Below are positions 1-8,329 of a stretch of DNA of 19,957 nt, piece after piece. Under the pieces are notes generated by a model that did not search any database, was not told the origin of the DNA, and saw nothing but the letters and a program-made list of their open reading frames with translations. Position 1 is the stretch's first letter. Every line of letters starts with the position of its first letter. The position numbers and the translations under genes are program-made. Origin of the DNA: JBPCMN01 sp013695115 (GTDB lineage Bacteria > Actinomycetota > Acidimicrobiia > IMCC26256 > JACDBD01); NCBI GenBank assembly GCA_051002235.1, contig JBPCMN010000077.1, positions 1 through 19,957 on the forward strand. Direction: 5' to 3'.

Positions 1-507
<507 letters not shown>

Positions 508-516
508 GCGGTCCTC

Positions 517-1911
517 CTACCCGTGCAGGCCGCGGCCCGTGAGCGCGAGCGCCGACTCACCGAACAGCTCGCTCAGGGTGGGATGCGGGTGGATGAGGGT
601 ACCGAGGTCGGCGGCGGTGGCCTCCCAGTTCACGGCGAGGTAGCCCTCGGCGATGAGCTCGGTCGCCCACGGACCCGCGATGTGGACACCGAGCAGGGGG
701 CCGTCGCGCTCGGACACGATCTTCACCAGCCCGTCGGGCTCGCCGATGATCAACGCCCGCCCGTTGCCGGCGAAGCGGTGCACCGACGTGACGACGTCGT
801 GGCCCCGATCGCGCGCCTGCTGCTCGGTCAGGCCGGCGAAGGCGACCTCGGGGTGGCAGTAGATGCCCCAGGGAACCTTTTCGTAGTCGATCGGGTCGAC
901 CGGCTCCCCGAGGATCGCCTTGATCGCGACGATGGCTTCGGCGAAGCCGACGTGCGCGAGCTGGGGCGTGTCGACCACGTCACCGACCGCGTACACACCC
1001 GCGACCGACGTCCGCAGGTAGTCGTCGACCCGGACGAAGCCTCGGTCGTCGACCTCGATGCCCGAGCCCTCGAGCCCGACACCCTCCGAGCGGGGCTGGC
1101 GCCCGATGCTCACGACGACCTTGTCGGCCACCACCTGCTGGGCGCCCTCGGGTGTCTCGAACGTCACCGCGAGCTCGTACGCGCCCTCGATGCCGGTGAC
1201 CTTGACGTCGGTGTGCACGCGGATGTCGCGCTTCGCGAACGCCCGCACGACGACCTCAGCGGCCTCGGGGTCGACTCCGGGCAGGATGTTCGGGAGCGCC
1301 TCGAGGACGGTGACGTCGCTGCCGACGTCACCGAGCAGCGACGCGAACTCGCAGCCGATGGCGCCGCCACCGATGATGACGACGCGCGGCGGCACTTCGG
1401 TGAGCGTGAGCACGTGGTCGGACGACAGGATGCGCTCGCCGTCGAAGTCGAGGCCGGGCAAGGCTCGCGGAAGCGAGCCGGTGGCGAGGATCAACGCGTC
1501 CCCGGTGAGCTCGGTGCCGTCGGAGACCGAGATCTGTCCGCCGGCGGCGTCGGTGACCTGACCGGTGCCGGGCACGACCGTGACCTGCCGCCCCTTCAAC
1601 AGCCCTTCGAGCCCCTTGGTCAGTCGGTCGACGACCTGCTGCTTGCGGGTCTGGCTCGTCCCGAGGTCGAGCGCGGGCTGGCCCGTCTCGACTCCGAACT
1701 CCTTGGCGTTGGCGACCGTGCGCAGCACCTCGGCCGTCTGGAGCAGCTCCTTGGCCGGGATGCAGCCGCGGTGGAGGCACGTGCCGCCGACCCGCTGCTC
1801 CTCGACCATCGCCATGCGCAGGCCGGCGGCGGCGCCGTAGAGCGCGGCCGCGTAGCCGCCCGGCCCACCCCCGAGGATTACGACGTCGAAGTGCTCGGCC
1901 AGTTCGGTCAC
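517..1911 (-). CDS. lpdA: Dihydrolipoamide dehydrogenase (E3)
   Basis: A 464-residue FAD disulfide oxidoreductase, full length for the family, which reoxidises the dihydrolipoyl group of E2 with NAD+. The FAD-binding Rossmann motif GGGPGG is at residues 14-19. The redox disulfide is in GGTCLHRGCIP (Cys45 and Cys50). A second dinucleotide-binding motif, IIGGGAIG, lies near residue 180. AVGDV, near residue 310, is the conserved FAD motif, and HPHPTLSE near the C-terminus carries the His-Glu pair that completes the active site of the partner subunit. The GTG start is preceded by AGAAGGGGGG. The E2 gene follows by 9 bp on the same strand, which supports a role in an oxoacid dehydrogenase complex rather than as a mercuric or glutathione reductase. 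Confidence 0.96.
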   Translation of the reverse strand: MTELAEHFDVVILGGGPGGYAAALYGAAAGLRMAMVEEQRVGGTCLHRGCIPAKELLQTAEVLRTVANAKEFGVETGQPALDLGTSQTRKQQVVDRLTKGLEGLLKGRQVTVVPGTGQVTDAAGGQISVSDGTELTGDALILATGSLPRALPGLDFDGERILSSDHVLTLTEVPPRVVIIGGGAIGCEFASLLGDVGSDVTVLEALPNILPGVDPEAAEVVVRAFAKRDIRVHTDVKVTGIEGAYELAVTFETPEGAQQVVADKVVVSIGRQPRSEGVGLEGSGIEVDDRGFVRVDDYLRTSVAGVYAVGDVVDTPQLAHVGFAEAIVAIKAILGEPVDPIDYEKVPWGIYCHPEVAFAGLTEQQARDRGHDVVTSVHRFAGNGRALIIGEPDGLVKIVSERDGPLLGVHIAGPWATELIAEGYLAVNWEATAADLGTLIHPHPTLSELFGESALALTGRGLHG

Positions 1912-1977
1912 CCCCCTTCTCGATCCGGCTTCTCGATCCGAGGCCCATTCTTCCAGCTACCGGAAGCTATCGGCGGG

Positions 1978-2067
1978 TCACCCCGCCAACATGATCTGGA
2001 CCGCCGCGGCCGCCAGGATGGCGACACCCGTGGCGGCGGCGAGGACGAGGAGCGTCCGGGTGCTCAC
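1978..2067 (-). CDS. 29-residue single-pass membrane peptide upstream of lpd
   Basis: A small reading frame starting with GTG, preceded by AAGGA at good spacing. It encodes a short polar N-terminus (VSTRT) followed by one continuous hydrophobic segment of about 22 residues and a TGA stop. Nothing else is in the protein, so it would be a minimal inner-membrane peptide. It ends 66 bp before the lpd start on the same strand and could be the first gene of that transcript. I do not recognise a family. The ribosome binding site plus a clean transmembrane helix make it better than a random frame, but the GC-rich, Ala/Val/Leu-rich composition means chance is not excluded. Confidence 0.4.
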   Translation of the reverse strand: MSTRTLLVLAAATGVAILAAAAVQIMLAG

Positions 2068-2212
2068 GCGGGCATCCTTCCATGCTCGGCTTCGCCGGCG
2101 GCTCGAGGTCGAGGGCGGAGAAGGGTTCCCGTTATGCTCAGGGCTTCGATCAGGCCTGCTCCTGTCGCGTCGAGCGCCTGGTCGAACCCCGGACCAGGAC
2201 TCGATCGCACCC

Positions 2213-3544
2213 ATGTCACAGCGCGCACAACGGTCGCTCGAGACCGCCCGCAACGCCGTCCCGGAAGGGACCTTTGCGGTCGGAGCGGGTCTGCTCGTCG
2301 CCGGGATCACGGCCTACGCGTTCCAGATCGTGTCGTTCCGGGCCTTGTCGAAGGGTGACTACACCGCGCTGAACGGCCTCTGGGTGCTCGTGTTCGTCGT
2401 CGCCCCGGGGATGTTCCTACCCCTCGAGCAGGAGGTGGGCCGCGCCCTCGCCGACCGACGGGCGCGGGGGGTCGGTGGGGGCCCGCTGATCAAGCGGGCC
2501 GCGCTCCTCGGCGGCATCCTGACCGTGGCATTGATCGCGGCCGCGCTGGCCGCGGGCGGGCCGCTGAGCGACAACCTGTTCCACGGCCGGACCGCGCTGC
2601 TCATGTGCTTCGCGATCGCGCTGGCGTCGTACGCGATCGAGCACCTGACGCGGGGGACGCTCTCCGGCAACGACCGCTTCGGTCCGTACGGGCTGCTGCT
2701 CGCGATCGAGGGCGTCGTCCGGGTCACGCCGTGCATCGTGTTGTGGCTGGCCGGCATCGACGATCCCGTCTACTACGGCCTCGCGCTGGCTATCCCGCCC
2801 GCGCTGTCCAGCGCGATTGCCCTCTCGGGCCAGCATGGCCTCTTCAAGCCGGGACCCGACGCGCCGTACTCCGAGCTCTCGACCGCGCTCGGTTACCTGT
2901 TCGTCGGGTCGTTGCTCGCGCAGACGCTGGGGTACGCCGCCGTGCTCGGCGCGACGGTGCTCGCGACCGCGGGCGAGCGCGACGCGGTGGCCGACTTCAT
3001 CGTCGGCTTCTTCCTCGCCCGCATCCCGATCCTGCTGTTCCAGGCGGTCCAGGCCGCGCTCCTCCCCAAGCTCGCCAGCCTCGCGGGCGCGGGCCGCCAC
3101 GACGACTTCAAGACGGGGCTCCGGCGCCTCATCGTCGTGGTGGTCGGCATCGGGGTTATCGGAGTCGTCGCCGGCTTCACCGCGGGACCGTGGGCGGGAG
3201 AGATCCTCTTCGGCGAGAAGTTCACCCTCGGCCACCGCGACCTCGCCCTCCTCGCCGCCGGCAGCGGGGCGTTCATCCTGGCGCTGACCCTGGCCCAGGC
3301 TCTGATCGCGCTGATGGGCCACGCCAAGGCGGCCGCGGCGTGGGTCGCCGGGATCGTGGCGTTCGCGGGCGTGACCGCGGTCGGCGACCACCTGTTCCTG
3401 CGGGTCGAGCTCGGGTACCTGGCCGGGTCGTTGGTCTCGGTGGTCGCCATGGGCGCGCTCCTGCTCCAGCGCATTCGCGCCGGTGTGCCCGACAGCGTCG
3501 CCCCGCTCGTCGCGGCAATCGAGCACGAACCGCTCGAGATCTGA
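2213..3544 (+). CDS. MOP-superfamily polysaccharide/oligosaccharide flippase-like membrane protein
   Basis: About 443 residues and nearly all hydrophobic helices: roughly 12 membrane segments separated by short basic loops, as in polysaccharide exporters of the MATE/Wzx-like MOP superfamily. The N-terminus TFAVGAGLLVAGITAYAF followed by an acidic/basic loop matches the usual first helix of this group. Such proteins flip lipid-linked oligosaccharides or other envelope precursors across the membrane. The ATG at 2213 was chosen because hydrophobic family-like sequence begins just after it; the reading frame is open further upstream but that part is Arg-rich and non-family. No strong Shine-Dalgarno is visible (AGGA about 13 bases upstream). 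It is convergent with the amidase gene, 11 bp apart, and lies next to a glycan locus, which fits a glycan export role. The substrate is unknown. Confidence 0.8.
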   Translation: MSQRAQRSLETARNAVPEGTFAVGAGLLVAGITAYAFQIVSFRALSKGDYTALNGLWVLVFVVAPGMFLPLEQEVGRALADRRARGVGGGPLIKRAALLGGILTVALIAAALAAGGPLSDNLFHGRTALLMCFAIALASYAIEHLTRGTLSGNDRFGPYGLLLAIEGVVRVTPCIVLWLAGIDDPVYYGLALAIPPALSSAIALSGQHGLFKPGPDAPYSELSTALGYLFVGSLLAQTLGYAAVLGATVLATAGERDAVADFIVGFFLARIPILLFQAVQAALLPKLASLAGAGRHDDFKTGLRRLIVVVVGIGVIGVVAGFTAGPWAGEILFGEKFTLGHRDLALLAAGSGAFILALTLAQALIALMGHAKAAAAWVAGIVAFAGVTAVGDHLFLRVELGYLAGSLVSVVAMGALLLQRIRAGVPDSVAPLVAAIEHEPLEI

Positions 3545-3555
3545 CGAGCGTTCAG

Positions 3556-4875
3556 TCAGTAGCCGAGCCGGGTCGCGACCTGGTCGTAGATCTCCGGAAT
3601 CCGATCGATGACCCGTTGCCCAGGACACTCGGTGCTCCCGGTGGCCTGGTGGTACGACGTGGGCGCGAGCAGCACCTGGGTGCCCGGGCCGTACTTCTCG
3701 TTTCCGGTGGTCGTGTAATAGAAGTAAGCGCGCGGATTGGTGCGGTGGTGCCCGAACTTGTAGACGAGCACCTGCTTGACCGCTTCGATCGCTTCGTTCG
3801 TGGGCGGCGTCGTGCGGTAGTCGCCGATGATCGCCACTCCGAGGCTCGACGTGTTGAAGCCACGCGCGTGAGCGCCCATCACGACTTGGTCGATGCCGCC
3901 GTAGCGGCCCTCGTAGACCGCCCCGTACTTGTCGACCAGGAAGTTGTAGCCGATGTCGCAGTAGCCGAGTGACCGGGTGTGGTAGGCGTAGATACCGCGC
4001 ACGAGGGCCGGCCCGTCCCACGACGAGTAGTTGTTCGAGTTGACGGTGTGGTGCACGACCCCGAGCTGCAGGCTGGACATGTAGGTCGGACCCTCGGGGC
4101 AGTTGGTCAATCGGAGGTTCTCGTCGGCGCCCCAGCTCGCTCGGGTGACCACGTTGGCCATCCCGGGGACCGGCGCCCTCTTGACGGGCGCACACGCGGT
4201 GAGCGCGACGACCACCACGAGCCCGACGGTGACCGGGAGCGCCCGCCGGCGCCGGCGCGGTGGTCGCCGGTCACGGCGCACACCCCACGCGACCAGGATG
4301 CCGGCGAACGCGATGCCGATGGCGGCGATGACCAGCCGGTCGGCGGTGCTCGCCCCGGCGCGCAGCACGCCCGCCGCCGCCGCGGCCGCACCGTCGGGGG
4401 CGGAGGCGGGCGGTGAATCGACCGTGTGCAGATCGACATCGGCGGCGGAGCCGTCGTCGAGGCGCACGCGGACACCGGTGACGTCGTCGCCGACCCAGAG
4501 CGGCTCGCTCACGTTGCCGCCGGCGCGCCCGGCCGCCTCGGGTGAGCCGTCGTCGGGTCCTTCGTCGGGGGGTGGCGTGCTGAGCGAGCCGGCGGTTGCC
4601 CAGGTCCCGGTGGCGTCGCGGGTCTCGATCGTGAACGATGCCGCCGGGTCGCCCTGCCACTCGACACCGACGAGGTTCGGGGCGCGCTCGGTCTCGGCGC
4701 TCCAGCCGGGAGCGACCGGCTCGCCCGGTTGGGTGAGGTCGACCTGCTCGGTCGTGGTCTGCGGGGCGCTTGCGTCCTCCTGGCCCGGCATCACCACGAA
4801 CGCGGTGGTCAAGACCACGGAGAGTGCTGCCCCCACGGGCAGGAGGGTGAGCCGACGGCGCCGGGGGGCGGGCAT
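3556..4875 (-). CDS. Membrane-anchored N-acetylmuramoyl-L-alanine amidase (PGRP/Amidase_2 fold)
   Basis: 439 residues from the chosen ATG; GTG at 4914 is an alternative start. Order: Arg-rich N-terminus with hydrophobic signal/anchor (9-29); an extracellular beta-type region (about 60-150); an Ala-rich stretch; a membrane helix (181-198); an Arg-rich loop; a second hydrophobic segment (214-227) ending in a lipobox-like LTAC with Cys228; then the PGRP domain (about 240-435). Zinc ligands of the T7-lysozyme/PGRP family are all present: His275 in VVHHT, His409 and Cys417 spaced by eight residues, plus the catalytic Tyr310 in GYNFLV. It should therefore be able to cleave the lactyl amide bond between MurNAc and L-Ala in peptidoglycan. 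The family role is wall remodelling or autolysis. The internal lipoprotein-like signal is unusual and suggests a fusion of two genes. Confidence 0.88.
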   Translation of the reverse strand: MPAPRRRRLTLLPVGAALSVVLTTAFVVMPGQEDASAPQTTTEQVDLTQPGEPVAPGWSAETERAPNLVGVEWQGDPAASFTIETRDATGTWATAGSLSTPPPDEGPDDGSPEAAGRAGGNVSEPLWVGDDVTGVRVRLDDGSAADVDLHTVDSPPASAPDGAAAAAAGVLRAGASTADRLVIAAIGIAFAGILVAWGVRRDRRPPRRRRRALPVTVGLVVVVALTACAPVKRAPVPGMANVVTRASWGADENLRLTNCPEGPTYMSSLQLGVVHHTVNSNNYSSWDGPALVRGIYAYHTRSLGYCDIGYNFLVDKYGAVYEGRYGGIDQVVMGAHARGFNTSSLGVAIIGDYRTTPPTNEAIEAVKQVLVYKFGHHRTNPRAYFYYTTTGNEKYGPGTQVLLAPTSYHQATGSTECPGQRVIDRIPEIYDQVATRLGY

Positions 4876-4973
4876 CAGGGGCGGCACGTTCGTACCAGAA
4901 GGGGACAGAGGCACCCCTTAGCTTCGGCGGCCCCAGAGGGGCACTTGAGCACCAGGTTGATCGCCAATCTCCG

Positions 4974-4979
4974 TAGGAT
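4974..4979 (+). promoter_or_regulatory. Candidate -10 element of the GT4-reductase operon
   Basis: TAGGAT fits the actinobacterial TANNNT -10 consensus and ends 10 bases before the GTG at 4990, so the transcript could be leaderless. The AGGA inside it could instead act as a weak Shine-Dalgarno at long spacing. No convincing -35 is seen. Confidence 0.35.
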
Positions 4980-4989
4980 CGACGCTGAC

Positions 4990-6120
4990 GTGGACAGGCA
5001 GAGCCCGCTCCGAGTGGCCGTTGACGGGACGTCGCTGCTCGGGCGGCGCACCGGGGTGGGGCATGCGACCGCCGGTCTCGTCGAGGCGCTGGCCGACCGG
5101 CCCGAGCTCGAGCTGGTGACGTTCGCGGTGACCTGGAGAGGGCGAGACGGCTTGGTCGGTCTCGTGCCCACCGGCACCCGGTCGGCCACCGCCCGGTTCC
5201 CGGCCCGGCTGGCCCGGGCCCTATGGCTCCGGACCAACTCGCCCATGGTCGAGCGCTGGACCGGCCCGGTGGACGTCGTCCACGCCGCCAACTTCGTGGC
5301 GCCGCCCGCCCGGGTACCGGTGGTCACGACCATCCACGACCTCACGTTCGCCCGGTACCCCGAGATGTGCACCGCCGACGTGCGCCGCTATCCGCGCCTG
5401 ATCCGGCGTGCACTCGACCGGGGTGCGACCGTGCACGTCGTGAGCGACTTCGTCGCGGCCGAGGTGCGCGAGGAGTTCGCGCTGCCGTCCGAGAGAGTGG
5501 TACGGGTGTACCCGGGCCTCCGGGCGAGCGGGGGCGGCAACGCCGACGCCGGCCGCCGGCTCGCCGGCGCCGACCGGTACGTACTCGCGCTCGGCACGGT
5601 CGAACCCCGCAAGAACCTCCCCACGCTCGTACGTGCCTTCGACGTGGCCGCGGACGCGTCGTCCGACCTCCGTCTCGTCGTGGCCGGACCGGACGGCTGG
5701 GACCAGGACGCGCTGCTCGCCGCCTGCGCCGCGGCGCGCCACGGCAGTCGGATTCGGCGCATGAGCTACCTCTCCGAGACCGACCGCCGCGACCTGCTGG
5801 CGGGCGCGGCGGTGTTCGCGTACCCATCCCTCTACGAAGGCTTCGGCCATCCGCCGCTGGAGGCGATGGCCGCTGATATCCCGGTCGTCGCCGCCCGCGC
5901 CGGCGCGCTCCCCGAGGTCCTCGGGGACGCCGCCGTGCTCGTCGATCCCCGTGACCACGAGCAGCTGGCGCAGGGGTTGGCCGCCGTGCTCGACGACGCC
6001 GACCTGAGGACGAAGCTCCTGGAACGGGGGCGCGATCGGGTCGCGCGCTTCTCCTGGGACCGCGCCGGCGAGGAGCTCTCCCGCCTCTACCACCGGTTGC
6101 GCGCCACGGTGACTGCATGA
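4990..6120 (+). CDS. GT4-family glycosyltransferase
   Basis: 376 residues, a typical GT-B fold retaining glycosyltransferase. The N-terminal acceptor half starts with LRVAVDGTSLLGRRTGVGH (the glycine-rich loop) and includes VVTTIHDLTF and HVVSDFVAAEV. The C-terminal donor half contains LALGTVEPRKNLPTL, VVAGPDGW and the EX7E nucleotide-sugar motif EGFGHPPLE (Glu283 and Glu291). It would transfer a sugar from a nucleotide donor, plausibly GDP-mannose or GDP-rhamnose given the neighbouring reductase, to a growing surface glycan at the cytoplasmic membrane face. The GTG at 4990 was chosen because the conserved LRVAVDG strand starts eight codons later. Its stop overlaps the next start as ATGA, so the two genes are translationally coupled. 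Confidence 0.9.
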   Translation: MDRQSPLRVAVDGTSLLGRRTGVGHATAGLVEALADRPELELVTFAVTWRGRDGLVGLVPTGTRSATARFPARLARALWLRTNSPMVERWTGPVDVVHAANFVAPPARVPVVTTIHDLTFARYPEMCTADVRRYPRLIRRALDRGATVHVVSDFVAAEVREEFALPSERVVRVYPGLRASGGGNADAGRRLAGADRYVLALGTVEPRKNLPTLVRAFDVAADASSDLRLVVAGPDGWDQDALLAACAAARHGSRIRRMSYLSETDRRDLLAGAAVFAYPSLYEGFGHPPLEAMAADIPVVAARAGALPEVLGDAAVLVDPRDHEQLAQGLAAVLDDADLRTKLLERGRDRVARFSWDRAGEELSRLYHRLRATVTA

Positions 6121-7055
6121 GAGCGATCGTCACCGGCGCCGACGGGTTCGTCGGCCGACATCTCGTGGCGCACCTCCAGGCGTGCGACGACGACGTCATC
6201 TCCCTCGACCGTCACGACGACGAGCCCGTCGATGTCACGGATGCCGCCGCCGTCCGCGTCGCGGTCGAGGACGCCGCGCCCCACGTCGTCTACCACCTCG
6301 CTGCGATCAGCCATGTGGGGAACGCGTGGGACGCCCCCGCGCACGCGTTCCGCGTCAATGCCGAGGGCACACTCCACGTGCTGCGCGCCTGTGCCGGAGC
6401 CAACGTCGGTCGTGTCCTCGTCGTGGGAAGTGCCGACGTCTACGGAGCCGTGGACGAGCGCGATCTCCCCCTCGACGAGCACGCCCCTTTGCGCCCGATC
6501 ACGCCCTATGGCGCCAGCAAGGCGGCCGCCGACGTACTGGCCCTCCAGGCGTATCTGGGTGAGCAGCTCGGCACCCTCCGGGTCCGGGCCTTCAACCACA
6601 CCGGGCCCGGCCAGGGACCCGACTTCCTCGTGCCCGCGTTGGCCGGGCGCATCGCCGACGCCGAGCTCGCCGGCGAGCCCACCGTGCGGGTAGGGGCGCT
6701 CGAGCCGATGCGCGACCTGAGCGATGTCCGCGACGTGGTGCGCGCCTACCGGCTGCTCGTCGAGCACGGGGAACCGGGGGAGGCCTACAACGTGTGCTCG
6801 GGACAAGGGGTGTCGGTGGGCGACATCGCCCGGGCGATGCTCGCGCTGTCGGATCGCTCGCTGGAGCTCGTCGTCGACCCGGTGCTCGTGCGACCGGTCG
6901 AGGTTCCCCGCCTGGTCGGCGATTCGGCCAAGCTGCACGGCGCGACCGGGTGGCGGCCGGAGATCCCGCTCGACCAGACCGTGGCCGAGGTGCTGGAGGA
7001 GGCGCGCGACCGGATCGGCGCTCAGGGCACCCGGCGGCCCCGCAGGCGGGCGTAG
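6117..7055 (+). CDS. rmd: NAD(P)-dependent SDR, GDP-4-dehydro-6-deoxymannose reductase-like
   Basis: 312 residues, an extended short-chain dehydrogenase/reductase. The cofactor motif is GADGFVG (residues 7-13); the catalytic set is Ser105 in GSADVYG and Tyr131-x3-Lys135 in YGASK. The sequences FNHTGPGQ, DLSDVRDVVRAY, and RPVEVPRLVGDSAKL followed by TGWRPEIPLDQT are characteristic of GDP-mannose dehydratase/reductase proteins and point to RMD, which makes GDP-D-rhamnose from GDP-4-keto-6-deoxymannose. This specificity rests on recalled family motifs; another nucleotide-sugar epimerase/dehydratase is possible. No GDP-mannose 4,6-dehydratase partner is in the window. The start overlaps the upstream GT4 gene by 4 bp. 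The last 34 bp overlap the 3' end of the convergent glycosyltransferase gene. Confidence 0.85.
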   Translation: MRAIVTGADGFVGRHLVAHLQACDDDVISLDRHDDEPVDVTDAAAVRVAVEDAAPHVVYHLAAISHVGNAWDAPAHAFRVNAEGTLHVLRACAGANVGRVLVVGSADVYGAVDERDLPLDEHAPLRPITPYGASKAAADVLALQAYLGEQLGTLRVRAFNHTGPGQGPDFLVPALAGRIADAELAGEPTVRVGALEPMRDLSDVRDVVRAYRLLVEHGEPGEAYNVCSGQGVSVGDIARAMLALSDRSLELVVDPVLVRPVEVPRLVGDSAKLHGATGWRPEIPLDQTVAEVLEEARDRIGAQGTRRPRRRA

Positions 7056-8329
7056 GCACGCCGGAACGGGCGGAGGGCACGGAACGTCTTCGTCGAGTGG
7101 AGGGCGTCGAGCTCGGCTCGGAGGTCTCGGGCCTCTCTCGGGTCGCCGACCAGGGCACCGGAAGGGCCGCGGGAGGCGCGGACCGGCCGGCGGCAGAAGG
7201 CGTCGAGGGGGTCGATCGTCCGTTCCCAGTTGAGCCGCTCACGCGCCAGCTGCTGCGCGTTCACGCTCCGGCGGCGCACATCCTCACGATCGTGGAGGAT
7301 CGAGCGCAGGATCTTCTCGAGCTCGGCGGCGTCGTCAGGTGCCGTGACCCATCCGGCTTCGTACTCGCGGATCATCGGCGACAACTCGCCGTAGTCGTGG
7401 TAGACGACCGGCAGCCCGCACCACAGGTACTCGACGGTGCGCGTGGTGAACGCGAGCTCGCGTTCGTTGTTGCGACGCATGAGATCGAGCGCGACGTGCG
7501 AACGGCGGTAGTGCTCGAGAAGCTCGTCGCGCGGCCGGAGCCCGTGGACCCTGACCCGATCGGAGCGGCGCAGCCTCTCTTCGAGGTGCTCGAACACGCC
7601 CAGCTCCATCTCGAACTGCGGATGGGGTGCGCCGAAGAAGTCGAGGCGGCCGGTGCCCTCCGACTCGAGCACCGAGACGAGGGTGTCGATTCCGACCGAC
7701 GGGTCCTGCCACGGGAGGAACATGCCCCCGTAGACGAAGTTCACCTCTGTGTCGGGCCACAGGTGCTCCGGGGTCTCCGGCGCCATCGAGACCGGGATCA
7801 CCGCAATCGACTCGGCGGTCGGGTCGCCGCCGGCGAGTAGGAGCCAGGGAAGGAAGTACTGCCGTTGCTTCTCGCCCGCGCAGGTCACGAAGTCGGCCCG
7901 CCGGAAGGCCGCGGTCTTGACCGCGGCCAGCTGCGCCATGTCGGTGTCGGGGTGCCGCTGGAACGCGGCCTCGATCATGAGCGGGCCGTGGAGGTCGAGC
8001 GCGACCGGCACGTCGAGTCCGTCCGTGGCGAGCACGCGGATCCAGTGCTGGAACACGACCACTTCGGGATCGACCCCGGCGATGAGGGCGCGCAAGCCGG
8101 TGTCCTCGTACAGGAGCGGCCGGTCGGGACCGGTGGAGGTGGCCGGGCCCGCGGCGGCCGCCGGCATCGCAAACCGCACTTCGTGGCCGCGGGCGGCCAG
8201 GCCCTGTCCCAGGCCCCAGGCCCGCAGCCCGCTGCCCGATACCGGGCAGCCGGGATAGGGAAGCCCGTCGTTCGCCACGACGAGGATCGATCGCGGCCGC
8301 CCCTGCGCGTCGGGTGACGGGTCGGTCAA
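7022..8329 (-). CDS. Glycosyltransferase (GT-B fold, GT4-like)
   Basis: 435 residues. The N-terminal half has the expected RSILVVANDGLPYPG and GSGLRAWGLGQGLAARGHEV of a GT-B acceptor domain. The C-terminal half has FVYGGMFLPWQDP, VRVHGLRPRDELLEHY and TVEYLWCGLPVVYHDYGEL, but a clean EX7E spacing is not seen. The extreme C-terminus LHSTKTFRALRPFRRAYARL resembles a short basic amphipathic tail I recall at the end of many glycosyltransferases in actinobacterial glycan clusters. It starts at TTG within a TTGA overlap with the epimerase stop, so it is the last gene of the minus-strand glycan operon. It probably adds a sugar during surface polysaccharide assembly; donor and acceptor are unknown. 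Confidence 0.87.
   Translation of the reverse strand: MTDPSPDAQGRPRSILVVANDGLPYPGCPVSGSGLRAWGLGQGLAARGHEVRFAMPAAAAGPATSTGPDRPLLYEDTGLRALIAGVDPEVVVFQHWIRVLATDGLDVPVALDLHGPLMIEAAFQRHPDTDMAQLAAVKTAAFRRADFVTCAGEKQRQYFLPWLLLAGGDPTAESIAVIPVSMAPETPEHLWPDTEVNFVYGGMFLPWQDPSVGIDTLVSVLESEGTGRLDFFGAPHPQFEMELGVFEHLEERLRRSDRVRVHGLRPRDELLEHYRRSHVALDLMRRNNERELAFTTRTVEYLWCGLPVVYHDYGELSPMIREYEAGWVTAPDDAAELEKILRSILHDREDVRRRSVNAQQLARERLNWERTIDPLDAFCRRPVRASRGPSGALVGDPREARDLRAELDALHSTKTFRALRPFRRAYARLRGRRVP

Noticed and set aside
2133..2138. TATGCT as a promoter for the flippase
   Set aside because: About 75 bases upstream of the start and no -35 at proper spacing; too weak to list.
523..2358. 611-codon plus-strand open frame opposite lpd
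   Set aside because: It is the complement of the well-supported lipoamide dehydrogenase gene; its product has no domain and the composition typical of antisense frames in high-GC DNA.
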